From positions 1 to 9,653 of the forward strand of contig CANMEW010000002.1 of the NCBI GenBank assembly GCA_947496905.1: a stretch of DNA of 9,653 nt, in the 5' to 3' direction. The position numbers were made by a program, and so were the translations under genes. The notes beneath the pieces are model-generated. The model was not told where the DNA came from, did no database searches, and was given only the letters and a program-made list of their open reading frames with translations. Below, piece after piece: positions 1 through 6,207 of the stretch; position 1 is the first letter of the stretch; each line of letters opens with the position of its first letter. Origin of the DNA: Rickettsiales bacterium (lineage in GTDB: Bacteria > Pseudomonadota > Alphaproteobacteria > Rickettsiales > UBA1997).

Positions 1-140
1 AAAAACCATCTTTTCCGGAAATTTTTTCGTTACCAAATTTTTTCGCGAGCACGTACATCAAGGTACGCTTTCCTGCTCAAAAATTTGTTGCCTAAAAATT
101 TCTCGAAAAATCTAGGTTTTTCAGAGGCTCCTTTAACACC
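1..140. other. Gene-free palindromic AT-rich stretch downstream of recN
   Basis: I see no supportable gene here. The stretch lies 3' of recN, which reads leftward. It holds two copies of the direct repeat AAATTTTTTCG (19-29 and 35-45), an extended inverted repeat (34-87, listed separately) and an imperfect palindrome at about 95-120 framed by CCTA and TAGG. A short minus-strand frame could open at an ATG near 59 and run off the left edge, but it is too short to judge. In many alphaproteobacteria ligA follows recN; nothing here identifies it. Confidence 0.6.
34..87. repeat. Extended interrupted inverted repeat 3' of recN
   Basis: The outer arms are CAAATTTTT (34-42) and AAAAATTTG (79-87). Inside them, GAGCA (47-51) pairs with TGCTC (74-78) and CGTAC (52-56) pairs with GTACG (63-67) around a six-base loop. 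TTCGC-type bases and a CTTTCC bulge interrupt the stem. It lies about 55-110 bases past the recN stop codon, so it could end recN transcription. It could also be a copy of a dispersed palindromic element, which are common in Rickettsiales. The sequence alone does not decide between these. Confidence 0.5.
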
Positions 141-1826
141 TCACTGCTGTCCAATTAAATTTCTCGCTGCAGCAAGTGCTTCGTTGCTAATTTTTTCTCC
201 AGAAAGCATTCGTGCAATTTCCTCTTCGCGAGTTTTTTCATCTAATTTTGTGACCGTAGTTTTGATTTTTTCGGCAGCAGAAATTTTGTTAATTTTAAAA
301 TGAGTGCCGGCTTTGGAGGCGATTTGCGCTTGGTGAGTTACAACTAGAATTTGCAGATTTCTTGAGAGAATTTTAAGGCGCTTACCCACCGCATCAGCAG
401 TGCTGCCGCCAATGCCGGTGTCGATTTCATCGAAGATCATTGTTGGCACAGATTTCACATCCATCAGCGCAACCTTTAGCGCCAGCATGAAGCGAGAAAG
501 TTCGCCGCCAGAGGCAATTTTGGAGATGTCGTCAAAGGAATTTTTATTGATTGAGGCAGCGAAGCGAACTCTGTTGAAGCCGCTTGGTCCAAATTGCGAA
601 GATTCCAAAAAGTCTGCGACCTCCACCAAAAATTTAGTATTTTCCATCTTCAAAAACTTCAGCTCTTCCTCAACTTTTTTTGCTAAAATCAGCGCTGATT
701 TTTTTCTTTTCTCACTCAGCTCGGAAGAAATTTTTTGATATTCGGAGAATAGCTTTAAGCGCTGAGCATCAAGCTCGAGGAGATTTTTTTCTTCACCAAA
801 AATTAATTTTAATTTTTCTTTTGCGTCAGAAATCACCTGAGGAAGTTCGGCGATTTGAACGTTAAATTTACGCGCCAAGCCGCGAATAAAAAATAATCTT
901 TCCTCGATTTCTTCGAGATTATTTTCTGAGTTTTTGATTTCCCTAATTCTTGCATCAAAGCCTGAAATTGCTGAGTCTAGCTCATCATTCTGGCGGTCAA
1001 TTTTTTCGCTGAGCCTTTCAAAATTTTCTTTCTCGTCGGGCAAGAAATTGTCGATTACGCTTTGATTGCGAATCAGAATTCTTTGTCCGGAAAGTAATTC
1101 TGAGTTAGCTGCAACTAAGTGTGACTTAAAATCGTTTAGAAAATTTAGAATTTTTTCCTTGCCGAGTAGCTGCCCTTTTTGCGTCACCAACTCCTCTTCT
1201 TCACCGACCTTCACGTCAGCATCTTCAAGCTCTCTAACCACATGCTCAAAATAATCTCTGTCCTTCTCTGCCTGCTCTTTTTTGGCTCTTAATTCAGAAA
1301 TTTTTCCGTCAGTTATTTTTAAATTTTCGTAAATTTTTCTGAGGTCGCTGAGGAGATTTTGATTCTGAGAAAATTCATCGAGAATATTGAGATGAGCGCT
1401 AGGATTTAGCAGTCCGCGCTGGTCATGTTGACCGTGAATCTCAACCAGAGTCTCGCCAATTTTTGAAAGTAAATTTACGCCAACAGCATTGTCGTTAATG
1501 TAAACTTTGCTTGCAGAATTTTCAGAGATTAGCCGGCGGATCCTTACTGAATCAGGGTTTTCAGCGTCGGTTAAATCATTCTCTTTCAAAAGATTTTTGC
1601 AGAGTTCATTTTTCGAAACATCGAATTCAGCAAGCACCATCGCCTTATTTTCATCATTTCCAATCAAGCGAAAATTCGAACGAAAGCCAATTGCCAGCCC
1701 AAGAGCATCGAGCAAAATTGACTTACCAGATCCAGTCTCACCAGTGAGTACACAAAGGCCGGAGGCAAGTTCAATTTCTGCCTTGTCGATTAAAACAATG
1801 TTTTGAATTGAGAGAATTTTTAGCAT
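141..1826 (-). CDS. recN: DNA repair protein RecN
   Basis: RecN is a cytoplasmic SMC-like ATPase that acts at DNA double-strand breaks during RecA-dependent recombinational repair. The 561-residue product is close to the usual family length (about 550). Seen in the sequence: an N-terminal ABC half with Walker A GETGSGKS (29-36) and the RecN-typical HGQHDQ (131-136), a long charged coiled-coil middle (about 160-390), then the signature ASGGELSR (438-445), Walker B TMIFDEIDTGIGG (462-474) and a conserved VVTHQAQIA switch region (about 495-503). I chose the ATG at 1826 because MLKILSIQNIVLI is the normal RecN beginning; the frame extends 13 codons further upstream, but those would run into the divergent promoter region and the HIT gene. 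It ends TGA at 141-143. It is divergent from the HIT-SdhE gene. All catalytic motifs are intact. Confidence 0.97.
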   Translation of the reverse strand: MLKILSIQNIVLIDKAEIELASGLCVLTGETGSGKSILLDALGLAIGFRSNFRLIGNDENKAMVLAEFDVSKNELCKNLLKENDLTDAENPDSVRIRRLISENSASKVYINDNAVGVNLLSKIGETLVEIHGQHDQRGLLNPSAHLNILDEFSQNQNLLSDLRKIYENLKITDGKISELRAKKEQAEKDRDYFEHVVRELEDADVKVGEEEELVTQKGQLLGKEKILNFLNDFKSHLVAANSELLSGQRILIRNQSVIDNFLPDEKENFERLSEKIDRQNDELDSAISGFDARIREIKNSENNLEEIEERLFFIRGLARKFNVQIAELPQVISDAKEKLKLIFGEEKNLLELDAQRLKLFSEYQKISSELSEKRKKSALILAKKVEEELKFLKMENTKFLVEVADFLESSQFGPSGFNRVRFAASINKNSFDDISKIASGGELSRFMLALKVALMDVKSVPTMIFDEIDTGIGGSTADAVGKRLKILSRNLQILVVTHQAQIASKAGTHFKINKISAAEKIKTTVTKLDEKTREEEIARMLSGEKISNEALAAARNLIGQQ

Positions 1827-1856
1827 CGTTGCAGAACAAATTAAAATATTTCGACC
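1827..1856. promoter_or_regulatory. Short divergent intergenic region recN / HIT-SdhE
   Basis: Only 30 AT-rich bases separate the two divergent start codons. Any promoters must therefore overlap each other or the opposing coding sequence. For recN, a TTGGAA on the minus strand about 16-17 bases upstream of a TAATTT is a weak sigma70-like candidate. I see no clear Shine-Dalgarno sequence before either start. No recognisable LexA box is evident. Confidence 0.3.
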
Positions 1857-2543
1857 ATGTTCCAACTCAGTGAGAAGCTACAGGCGGACACTTTTTTTAT
1901 TTGTGACCTAAAAATTTCGCGCCTGCTTTTGATGAATGACGCAGGCTATCCGTGGCTAATTTTAGTGCCAAGAAGAGCTGATTTACTTGAGTTGATTGAC
2001 CTTCCTTTCGAAGAGCAAATCGAAGTTCTGAGGGAGGTGAATTTGATTGGAAAGATTTTAAAAGAAAATTTCGGCGCTGAGAAACTCAACATTGCCGCGC
2101 TTGGAAACGTTGTTAAACAACTTCACATTCATGTCGTCGGTCGCTTCGCAAGTGATGCAACTTTTCCAAAACCAGTCTGGGGAAATGCGCCAGCTCAGCC
2201 TTACGGCGAAAAAGAAATGATGGTCTTCATCAATAAAATAAATTTTGCACTCACAATGGAACAGGAGTTATTCCGAAAAAAATTGATTTACCGCTCAACG
2301 CATCGCGGCTGCAAGGAGACCGATTTTCTAATCGGAGAATTTGCAAAAAAATCTCTGCCAGAAATGCAAAATCTGGAAATATTTTCGCAGTTTCTAGAAG
2401 AAGATGATTTGAAAATTTACGACTGGATTTTGGGAAAAGCTGAGATGGAAAAAAAATATTTAGAGCTGATTTCTGACATCAGAAATTTTCACGGAATTCT
2501 TGCTGGGGACAAAGATCGGCCTCTTCAATCAGATTCGGTATAA
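1857..2543 (+). CDS. HIT-domain protein fused to an SdhE-like domain
   Basis: The 228-residue frame holds two domains. Residues 1 to about 125 are a HIT-family nucleotide hydrolase or transferase fold of the alphaproteobacterial type (LLMNDAGYPWLILVPRR at 24-40, QLHIHVVGR at 88-96). The usual HxHxH triad reads Q88-H90-H92, so the expected nucleophile H90 and H92 are kept and the first histidine is glutamine. Residues about 134-212 resemble SdhE (DUF339/Sdh5), which helps attach FAD to succinate dehydrogenase: YRSTHRGCKETD contains the RGxxE motif (R150, G151, E154), and FLEEDDLKIYDWIL (179-192) matches the family's second conserved block. No stop separates the halves. An internal ATG at 2256 could start a free SdhE, but no ribosome site is visible before it. 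The start at 1857 fits the HIT N-terminus. The stop codon TAA overlaps the rlmN ATG. The domain calls are confident; the biological link between the halves is inference. Confidence 0.85.
   Translation: MFQLSEKLQADTFFICDLKISRLLLMNDAGYPWLILVPRRADLLELIDLPFEEQIEVLREVNLIGKILKENFGAEKLNIAALGNVVKQLHIHVVGRFASDATFPKPVWGNAPAQPYGEKEMMVFINKINFALTMEQELFRKKLIYRSTHRGCKETDFLIGEFAKKSLPEMQNLEIFSQFLEEDDLKIYDWILGKAEMEKKYLELISDIRNFHGILAGDKDRPLQSDSV
2527..2543 (+). repeat. 17-bp sequence shared with the palindrome before the VirB6-like gene
   Basis: The stretch AATCAGATTCGGTATAA at the very end of the HIT-SdhE gene is identical to 7283-7299. At this site only the right arm and centre of the 7277-7297 palindrome are present; the left arm does not match. 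Here it encodes the last residues (SDSV) and the stop codon, and it contains a TATAAT-like string just before rlmN. A match of this length between two sites in so short a window is unlikely by chance, so it may be a fragment of a dispersed repeat. Confidence 0.55.
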
Positions 2544-3598
2544 TGAAAAATTTTTTTTCTCTCACAAAAAAAGAAGCAGAAGAGCAGCTGATGGAATTAG
2601 GCGAGAAGCCATTCCGTGCTAAACAAATTTGGAATTGGATTTACGTTCGTGGCGTGAAATCTTTCGAAGAAATGACCAATATTTCGAAAGAGACTCAAAA
2701 AAAATTAGCTGAAAATTTTTCTCTAAATCGTCCGGAAATTTCCAAAGACCTAACTTCGTTTGATGGCACTAGAAAGTGGCTGGTAAAATTTTCTGATGGT
2801 CGCGAAGTCGAAACTGTTTTTATTCCTGAAGAAACTCGTGGGACGCTCTGCATCTCGTCCCAAGTAGGCTGCACACTCGCTTGCAAATTCTGTCACACTG
2901 GAACGCAAACCTTAGTTAGAAATTTAGAATTTTACGAAATCGTGGCACAGGTTATTCTCGCCAAAGATTTAATCTCTAACCAAAAACTCACCAACATCGT
3001 ATTCATGGGGATGGGTGAGCCATTTTTTAATTACGAAAATGTTGCCAAGGCGGTGAAAATTTTGAATGACGCTGAGGGCTTAAACTTTTCGATGCGGAAA
3101 ATTACCATCTCGACTTCCGGACTTGTTCCAGAAATTTTACGCTGCGCTGACGAGCTAAAAACAAATTTAGCAATTTCACTTCACGCCACAAATGACGCCC
3201 TTCGCACCGAGATCATGGCGATTAATAAAAAATATCCGCTAGCTGAACTTCTTGCCGCTTGCAAAATCTACAATCAAAAAAATCCTAACCAAAAAATCAC
3301 TTTTGAATATGTGATGCTCAAGGACGTGAATGACCAAGAAATTCATGCGCGCGAGTTAATTAATCTCATCAACAAATTTAACCTAAACGTAAAAATAAAT
3401 CTGATTCCTTTTAATCCATGGAATGGCTGTAGCTACGATCGCTCAGCTTATGACCGAATTGAAAAATTTCAGAAAATTTTAAAAAATGCCGACCTCATTT
3501 CGCCAATCAGAAAAACTCGTGGTGACGATGTTTTGGCTGCCTGCGGTCAATTAAAATCCGAGTCAGAAAGGGTTAAAAAATCTAGTATTATCAAATGA
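2543..3598 (+). CDS. rlmN: Dual-specificity RNA methyltransferase RlmN
   Basis: RlmN is a radical SAM enzyme that methylates C2 of adenosine 2503 in 23S rRNA, and of A37 in some tRNAs, which supports translational fidelity. The product is 351 residues, a normal length. The iron-sulfur cluster motif CTLACKFC gives C110, C114 and C117. C103, seven residues before C110, and C334 in RGDDVLAACGQL (326-337) match the two catalytic cysteines of the family. FMGMGEP (154-160) is the SAM-binding GEP region, and KITISTSGLVP (186-196) and SLHATND (212-218) are further conserved blocks. The ATG overlaps the stop codon of the upstream gene (TAATG), and its own TGA overlaps the ATG of the next small gene, so it sits in the middle of a coupled operon. 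The complete catalytic set suggests an active enzyme. Confidence 0.97.
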   Translation: MKNFFSLTKKEAEEQLMELGEKPFRAKQIWNWIYVRGVKSFEEMTNISKETQKKLAENFSLNRPEISKDLTSFDGTRKWLVKFSDGREVETVFIPEETRGTLCISSQVGCTLACKFCHTGTQTLVRNLEFYEIVAQVILAKDLISNQKLTNIVFMGMGEPFFNYENVAKAVKILNDAEGLNFSMRKITISTSGLVPEILRCADELKTNLAISLHATNDALRTEIMAINKKYPLAELLAACKIYNQKNPNQKITFEYVMLKDVNDQEIHARELINLINKFNLNVKINLIPFNPWNGCSYDRSAYDRIEKFQKILKNADLISPIRKTRGDDVLAACGQLKSESERVKKSSIIK

Positions 3599-3726
3599 AA
3601 GAAGAGCCACAAATTCACAAAACTAGCAAAATTAAAATCTTAGCGAAGGCAACATTGATCGCTTTGTGCATTGTGTTTGTTGTAGCCGGAATCGCCTTTG
3701 AAATTGTCAGGTTTATTGCTTTGTGA
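3595..3726 (+). CDS. Small single-span membrane protein, 43 residues
   Basis: I do not recognise the family. The frame starts with ATG inside the rlmN stop (ATGA, 3595-3598) and ends TGA inside the dgt start (GTGA, 3723-3726). The product begins with a basic, polar stretch (MKEEPQIHKTSKIKILAKA) followed by one hydrophobic helix (LIALCIVFVVAGIAF, about 21-35) and a short tail ending FEIVRFIAL. The positive charges before the helix suggest an N-terminus in the cytoplasm. There is no lipobox and no obvious cleavage site, so it is probably an inner-membrane anchor peptide. The exact four-base overlap at both ends is the main evidence that it is a real coupled gene and not a spacer. Its role is unknown. 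Confidence 0.7.
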   Translation: MKEEPQIHKTSKIKILAKATLIALCIVFVVAGIAFEIVRFIAL

Positions 3727-4922
3727 CCAACTTCGAACTCGCCAAATTTGCCGTTGATGAAGAAAAATCTCGTGGGCGACTCCACGCTGAAAAACATGAT
3801 GATTCAAAATATCGCTCGATCTTTGGTCGCGATCGCGACCGCATCATCAACTCCTCCGCCTTCCGCCGCCTACAACACCAAACTCAAGTTTTTGTTAATC
3901 ACCAAGGAGACCATTACCGCACACGTTTAACCCACTCTCTCGAGGTGGCGCAAATCGCGCGCTGGATTGCTGGCGCCTTGAAGGTAAATAAAGATTTGGC
4001 GGAAATCGTATCATTAGCGCACGACTTGGGTCATGCGCCTTTTGGTCACGCTGGCGAAGATGCCTTAAACGAAAAGATGATCTCATTTGGGGGCTTCTCC
4101 CACAATGCTCACGCACTAAAAATCATCACAAAGTTAGAAACACGTTTTATCGAATTTGAGGGGCTAAATTTGTCGTGGGAGATGTTGGAGGGGGTGGTGA
4201 AACACAATGGTCCAATTGCTGCCTCCGCAAAATCATCTTTTTCAGAGGCGGCAAGTACTGCATTAGCTGACTGCTACATCAGCGAGTACAACAAGCAGCA
4301 CGATTTGGATTTGGGAAATTTCTCGTCGCTGGAGTCGCAAATTTCAGCGATTGCCGATGACATCGCCTACAATAATCATGACATCGAGGATGGTCTGCGC
4401 GCAAATTTATTTCAGATTGAGGAGCTTTTTTTCCTGCCGGTTGTTGGAGAAATTTACCAAGAAATTTTAGCAGAATATCCAAATATTAAGCGGGAGATGT
4501 TAGTTGGAGAAGCCAAGAAACGTCTGACTTTAGCGATGGTTGTCGATGTAATTTCTGCGACGCAAAAAAACCTTTCCGACAATAAAATTGAGAGTGAAAC
4601 AGATGTGAGAAAAGCGGGGAAATCTTTGGTGCATTTTTCACCGGAAATGGAGTTGGCGCACCAGTCGGTGAAAAAGTTTTTAATGAAGAACATGTACCGT
4701 CACCCAACCGTGAATGAGATGACGGAGAGTGCAAAAAAAATCATTGGTGGGTTGTTTGATTCTTACATGAAGTCGCCAAGCCGACTGCTGGAGGAATGCG
4801 TTGATGTTGAAGTGAGGCGCGAATTTCGCGATGAAAAAACTTTGGCGATTCTTGTTTCTGACTACATCGCTGGCATGACCGATCGTTACGCGATCAAGGA
4901 ATTTGAGGTTAATCAAATTTAA
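3723..4922 (+). CDS. dgt: Deoxyguanosinetriphosphate triphosphohydrolase-like protein
   Basis: This is an HD-superfamily hydrolase of the dGTPase type, which splits dNTPs into the deoxynucleoside and triphosphate and so controls nucleotide pools. The product is 399 residues, typical of the shorter alphaproteobacterial subfamily. Conserved blocks are RDRDRIINSSAFRRLQHQTQVF (36-57, the family N-terminus), GDHYRTRLTHSLEV (62-75) with metal ligand H71, SLAHDLGHAPFGHAGEDAL (97-115) with H100-D101, and AIADDIAYNNHDIEDGLRA (209-227) with the fourth ligand aspartate (D212 or D213). The start is a GTG at 3723 that overlaps the stop codon of the small membrane protein gene, which suggests translational coupling. 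The stop TAA lies inside an AT-rich palindrome. Which dNTP it prefers, and whether it needs an activating nucleotide, cannot be read from the sequence. Confidence 0.95.
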   Translation: MTNFELAKFAVDEEKSRGRLHAEKHDDSKYRSIFGRDRDRIINSSAFRRLQHQTQVFVNHQGDHYRTRLTHSLEVAQIARWIAGALKVNKDLAEIVSLAHDLGHAPFGHAGEDALNEKMISFGGFSHNAHALKIITKLETRFIEFEGLNLSWEMLEGVVKHNGPIAASAKSSFSEAASTALADCYISEYNKQHDLDLGNFSSLESQISAIADDIAYNNHDIEDGLRANLFQIEELFFLPVVGEIYQEILAEYPNIKREMLVGEAKKRLTLAMVVDVISATQKNLSDNKIESETDVRKAGKSLVHFSPEMELAHQSVKKFLMKNMYRHPTVNEMTESAKKIIGGLFDSYMKSPSRLLEECVDVEVRREFRDEKTLAILVSDYIAGMTDRYAIKEFEVNQI

Positions 4923-4938
4923 ACTGCGTTTAAATTTG
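4914..4938. repeat. Perfect AT-rich palindrome across the dgt stop codon
   Basis: CAAATTTAAAC (4914-4924) and GTTTAAATTTG (4928-4938) are perfect 11-base complements around the loop TGC. The dgt TAA is inside the left arm. There is no T-run directly after it, so it is a poor classical terminator. It could protect the 3' end of the operon transcript or serve as a protein binding site. Its right arm can instead pair with bases near 5174-5186, so the two structures compete. Confidence 0.6.
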
Positions 4939-5187
4939 GTGTTGATAGACTTGCTACGCGCGGAATAAATCCGCGCCTCCGCAATAGATTTTAATTTGCA
5001 GAAGATGCTGAATGTTTGAGCGAATCCAAAAAACCTGTAGTAGAAATTTTTCTTACAGCGCTTGTCCTTCGGTTAGTGGTAATCTCTTCTGAGGTAAAAA
5101 ATATTCTCGACCGATATTCGGACTCCCAACATCCGAGTATCAAGCGCAGCAGGTGCCACCAGCTTGCGGCGTTCACCCAAATAAACC
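4929..5187 (+). ncRNA. Candidate structured RNA, possibly 6S-like
   Basis: This gap has no convincing protein gene but is dense in secondary structure. The ends can close on each other: TTTA...TTTGG-TG (4929-4941) pairs with CA-CCCAAA...TAAA (5174-5185), with small bulges. Inside lie hairpins at 4958-4976, 5035-5058, 5113-5141 (ten pairs including one G-U) and 5145-5168, and GCGCTTG (5058-5064) complements CAAGCGC (5141-5147). The bases CAGCTTGCGGCG before the closing strand resemble the CAGCCTGCGGCG near the 3' end of E. coli 6S RNA as I remember it, and GGTGTT near the 5' end resembles its GATGTT. Against this, about 258 bases is long for 6S RNA, I see no clear promoter, and the usual neighbour gene (ygfA/fau) is absent. 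The strand is a guess. No tmRNA tag, SRP or RNase P signature was found. Confidence 0.35.
4958..4976. repeat. GC-rich hairpin
   Basis: GCGCGGA (4958-4964) and TCCGCGC (4970-4976) form a perfect seven-base-pair stem with the loop ATAAA, a stable structure in an otherwise AT-rich gap. It is about 35 bases beyond the dgt stop codon. No T-run follows on either strand, so it is more likely part of a folded RNA or a small repeat than a simple terminator. Confidence 0.55.
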
Positions 5188-5189
5188 TA

Positions 5190-5226
5190 GGCTCCTTGAG
5201 AAACCAAAAACCCCGCTCAAGGAGCC
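5190..5226 (-). terminator. Probable rlmH terminator hairpin
   Basis: Perfect 11-base arms CTCAAGGAGCC (5216-5226) and GGCTCCTTGAG (5190-5200) enclose a 15-base loop. On the minus strand the stem begins two bases after the rlmH TAG (5229-5231) and is followed by TAGGTTTATTT, a moderately T-rich tail. This fits a factor-independent terminator better than the plus-strand reading, where no T-rich tail follows. The loop is larger than usual. Confidence 0.6.
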
Positions 5227-5228
5227 GT

Positions 5229-5693
5229 CTATTCCCGATGGTAAGGATGTCCGCCAATAATTGTTGAAGCGCGGTAGAGTTGCTCCGCTAGAAGAGATCG
5301 CGCCATTAAATGTGGCAAGGTCATCAGACCAAAAGAAATTTTTAGCGCAGATTTCCCCAAAATTTCTTGCGACAAACCATCCGCCCCACCAATCACAAAA
5401 GTTAAATCAGATTCCCCCCTCAGCGCAAAATCAGAAATTAATTTTGCAAAATCCTTGCTCTTAAATTGCCTTCCATTTTCATCGAGAGTAATCAACTTTG
5501 ACGAGGATTTGAAAGCCTTCATGATCAAAGCCTCTTCGCTTTTTTTAGTCTCATCCACCGAAAGATTCTGCGAGTGCTTTAGTTCCAACTCCTTGAGCTC
5601 GACCTTCCATTTCAAACGCTTCAAATAAGTTTCAAACACGGCCCTGTGTGGAGAATTTTCGAATTTTCCAATCGAGATTATTGTGATCTTCAT
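5229..5693 (-). CDS. rlmH: 23S rRNA pseudouridine-1915 N3-methyltransferase RlmH
   Basis: RlmH is a small SPOUT-class methyltransferase that modifies pseudouridine 1915 in helix 69 of 23S rRNA, using SAM, on the assembled 70S ribosome. The 154-residue product matches the usual length (about 155). Seen: the N-terminal MKITIISIGK strand, LDENGRQFKSKDFA (70-83), the SAM-binding knot FVIGGADGLS (99-108) and the highly conserved tail LPHLMARSLLAEQLYRA with IIGGHPYHRE (145-154). The ATG (5691-5693) is the obvious start and the frame ends at TAG. It diverges from coaD with only 19 bases between the start codons. In many alphaproteobacteria rlmH follows rsfS; rsfS is not present here. A strong hairpin follows its stop. 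Confidence 0.96.
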   Translation of the reverse strand: MKITIISIGKFENSPHRAVFETYLKRLKWKVELKELELKHSQNLSVDETKKSEEALIMKAFKSSSKLITLDENGRQFKSKDFAKLISDFALRGESDLTFVIGGADGLSQEILGKSALKISFGLMTLPHLMARSLLAEQLYRASTIIGGHPYHRE

Positions 5694-5712
5694 GTGGGCG
5701 ATTTTTATTTTT

Positions 5713-6207
5713 ATGAGAATTGTAATTTACCCAGGTACCTTCGACCCCATTACTCTCGGACATCTAGACATCATCAAGCGCGCCTCTGAACTTTTTGATC
5801 ATCTGATCATCGCCGCGGCGAAAGATAATTACAAAAATCCGCTTTTTACTTTGGATGAAAGGGTGGAGTTGATCGAAGAGGAGGTAAGAAATTTAAAAAA
5901 AACAGCGCAAATTTCTGTCGAAAAATTCGAAGGATTATTGATCAATTTCGCGAATAAAAAAAATGCGAAAATTATTGTTCGTGGTCTGCGGGCGGTGTCT
6001 GACTTCGAATATGAATTCCAAATGTTTGGCATGAATGCGAAACTCGACCCCTCAATTCAAACTATTTTTCTTCCGGCATCAGAGACCAATCATTTCATCG
6101 CTTCAAAACTGGTGAAAGAGGTGGCGAAGCTTGGCGGTAATATTTCAAAATTTGTTTCCAAAAATGTTGCAAAAAAGCTGCAGCAAAAATTGAAAACATC
6201 TCAATGA
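5713..6207 (+). CDS. coaD: Phosphopantetheine adenylyltransferase
   Basis: CoaD transfers AMP from ATP to 4'-phosphopantetheine, giving dephospho-CoA, the penultimate step of coenzyme A synthesis in the cytoplasm. The 164-residue product has the nucleotidyltransferase motif YPGTFDPITLGH (6-17, with TxGH at 14-17), K41 in DNYKNPLFTLDERV (38-51), the loop VRGLRAVSDFEYEFQM (89-104) with R90 and R93, and FIASKLVKEVAKLGG (128-142), which matches the family's ISSS-LVKEVA region. I chose the ATG at 5713 because MRIVIYPGTF is the normal start; the frame opens with GTG at 5683, but that would overlap the divergent rlmH gene and add a non-family leader. Its TGA overlaps the ATG of the next gene (ATGA, 6204-6207). 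Catalytic residues look intact. Confidence 0.96.
   Translation: MRIVIYPGTFDPITLGHLDIIKRASELFDHLIIAAAKDNYKNPLFTLDERVELIEEEVRNLKKTAQISVEKFEGLLINFANKKNAKIIVRGLRAVSDFEYEFQMFGMNAKLDPSIQTIFLPASETNHFIASKLVKEVAKLGGNISKFVSKNVAKKLQQKLKTSQ

Noticed and set aside
1..59. Possible minus-strand gene start (ATG near 59) running off the left edge
   Set aside because: Fewer than 20 codons are visible, they lie in a palindromic region, and no ligA or other motif can be seen.
2256..2543. Independent sdhE gene starting at the internal ATG at 2256
   Set aside because: It is in frame with the HIT domain without any stop between, and no ribosome binding site precedes it. Internal initiation cannot be excluded, but the fusion is the simpler reading.
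4929..5226. tmRNA, SRP RNA, RNase P RNA or T-box element in the dgt-rlmH gap
   Set aside because: I found no tag-peptide codons, no T-arm, no SRP core and no RNase P conserved blocks. GGTGGCACC on the minus strand resembles a T-box core only loosely and points to no suitable downstream gene.
4991..5267. Overlapping short open frames on both strands in the dgt-rlmH gap (88 residues minus, 83 plus)
   Set aside because: Neither has family-like motifs or a ribosome site. Their sequences track the hairpins of the gap, and the minus frame overlaps the rlmH 3' end.
5683..5712. Upstream GTG start for coaD adding a ten-residue hydrophobic leader
   Set aside because: CoaD is cytoplasmic and its fold begins at MRIVIYPGTF; the leader lies over the rlmH start region and matches no family feature.
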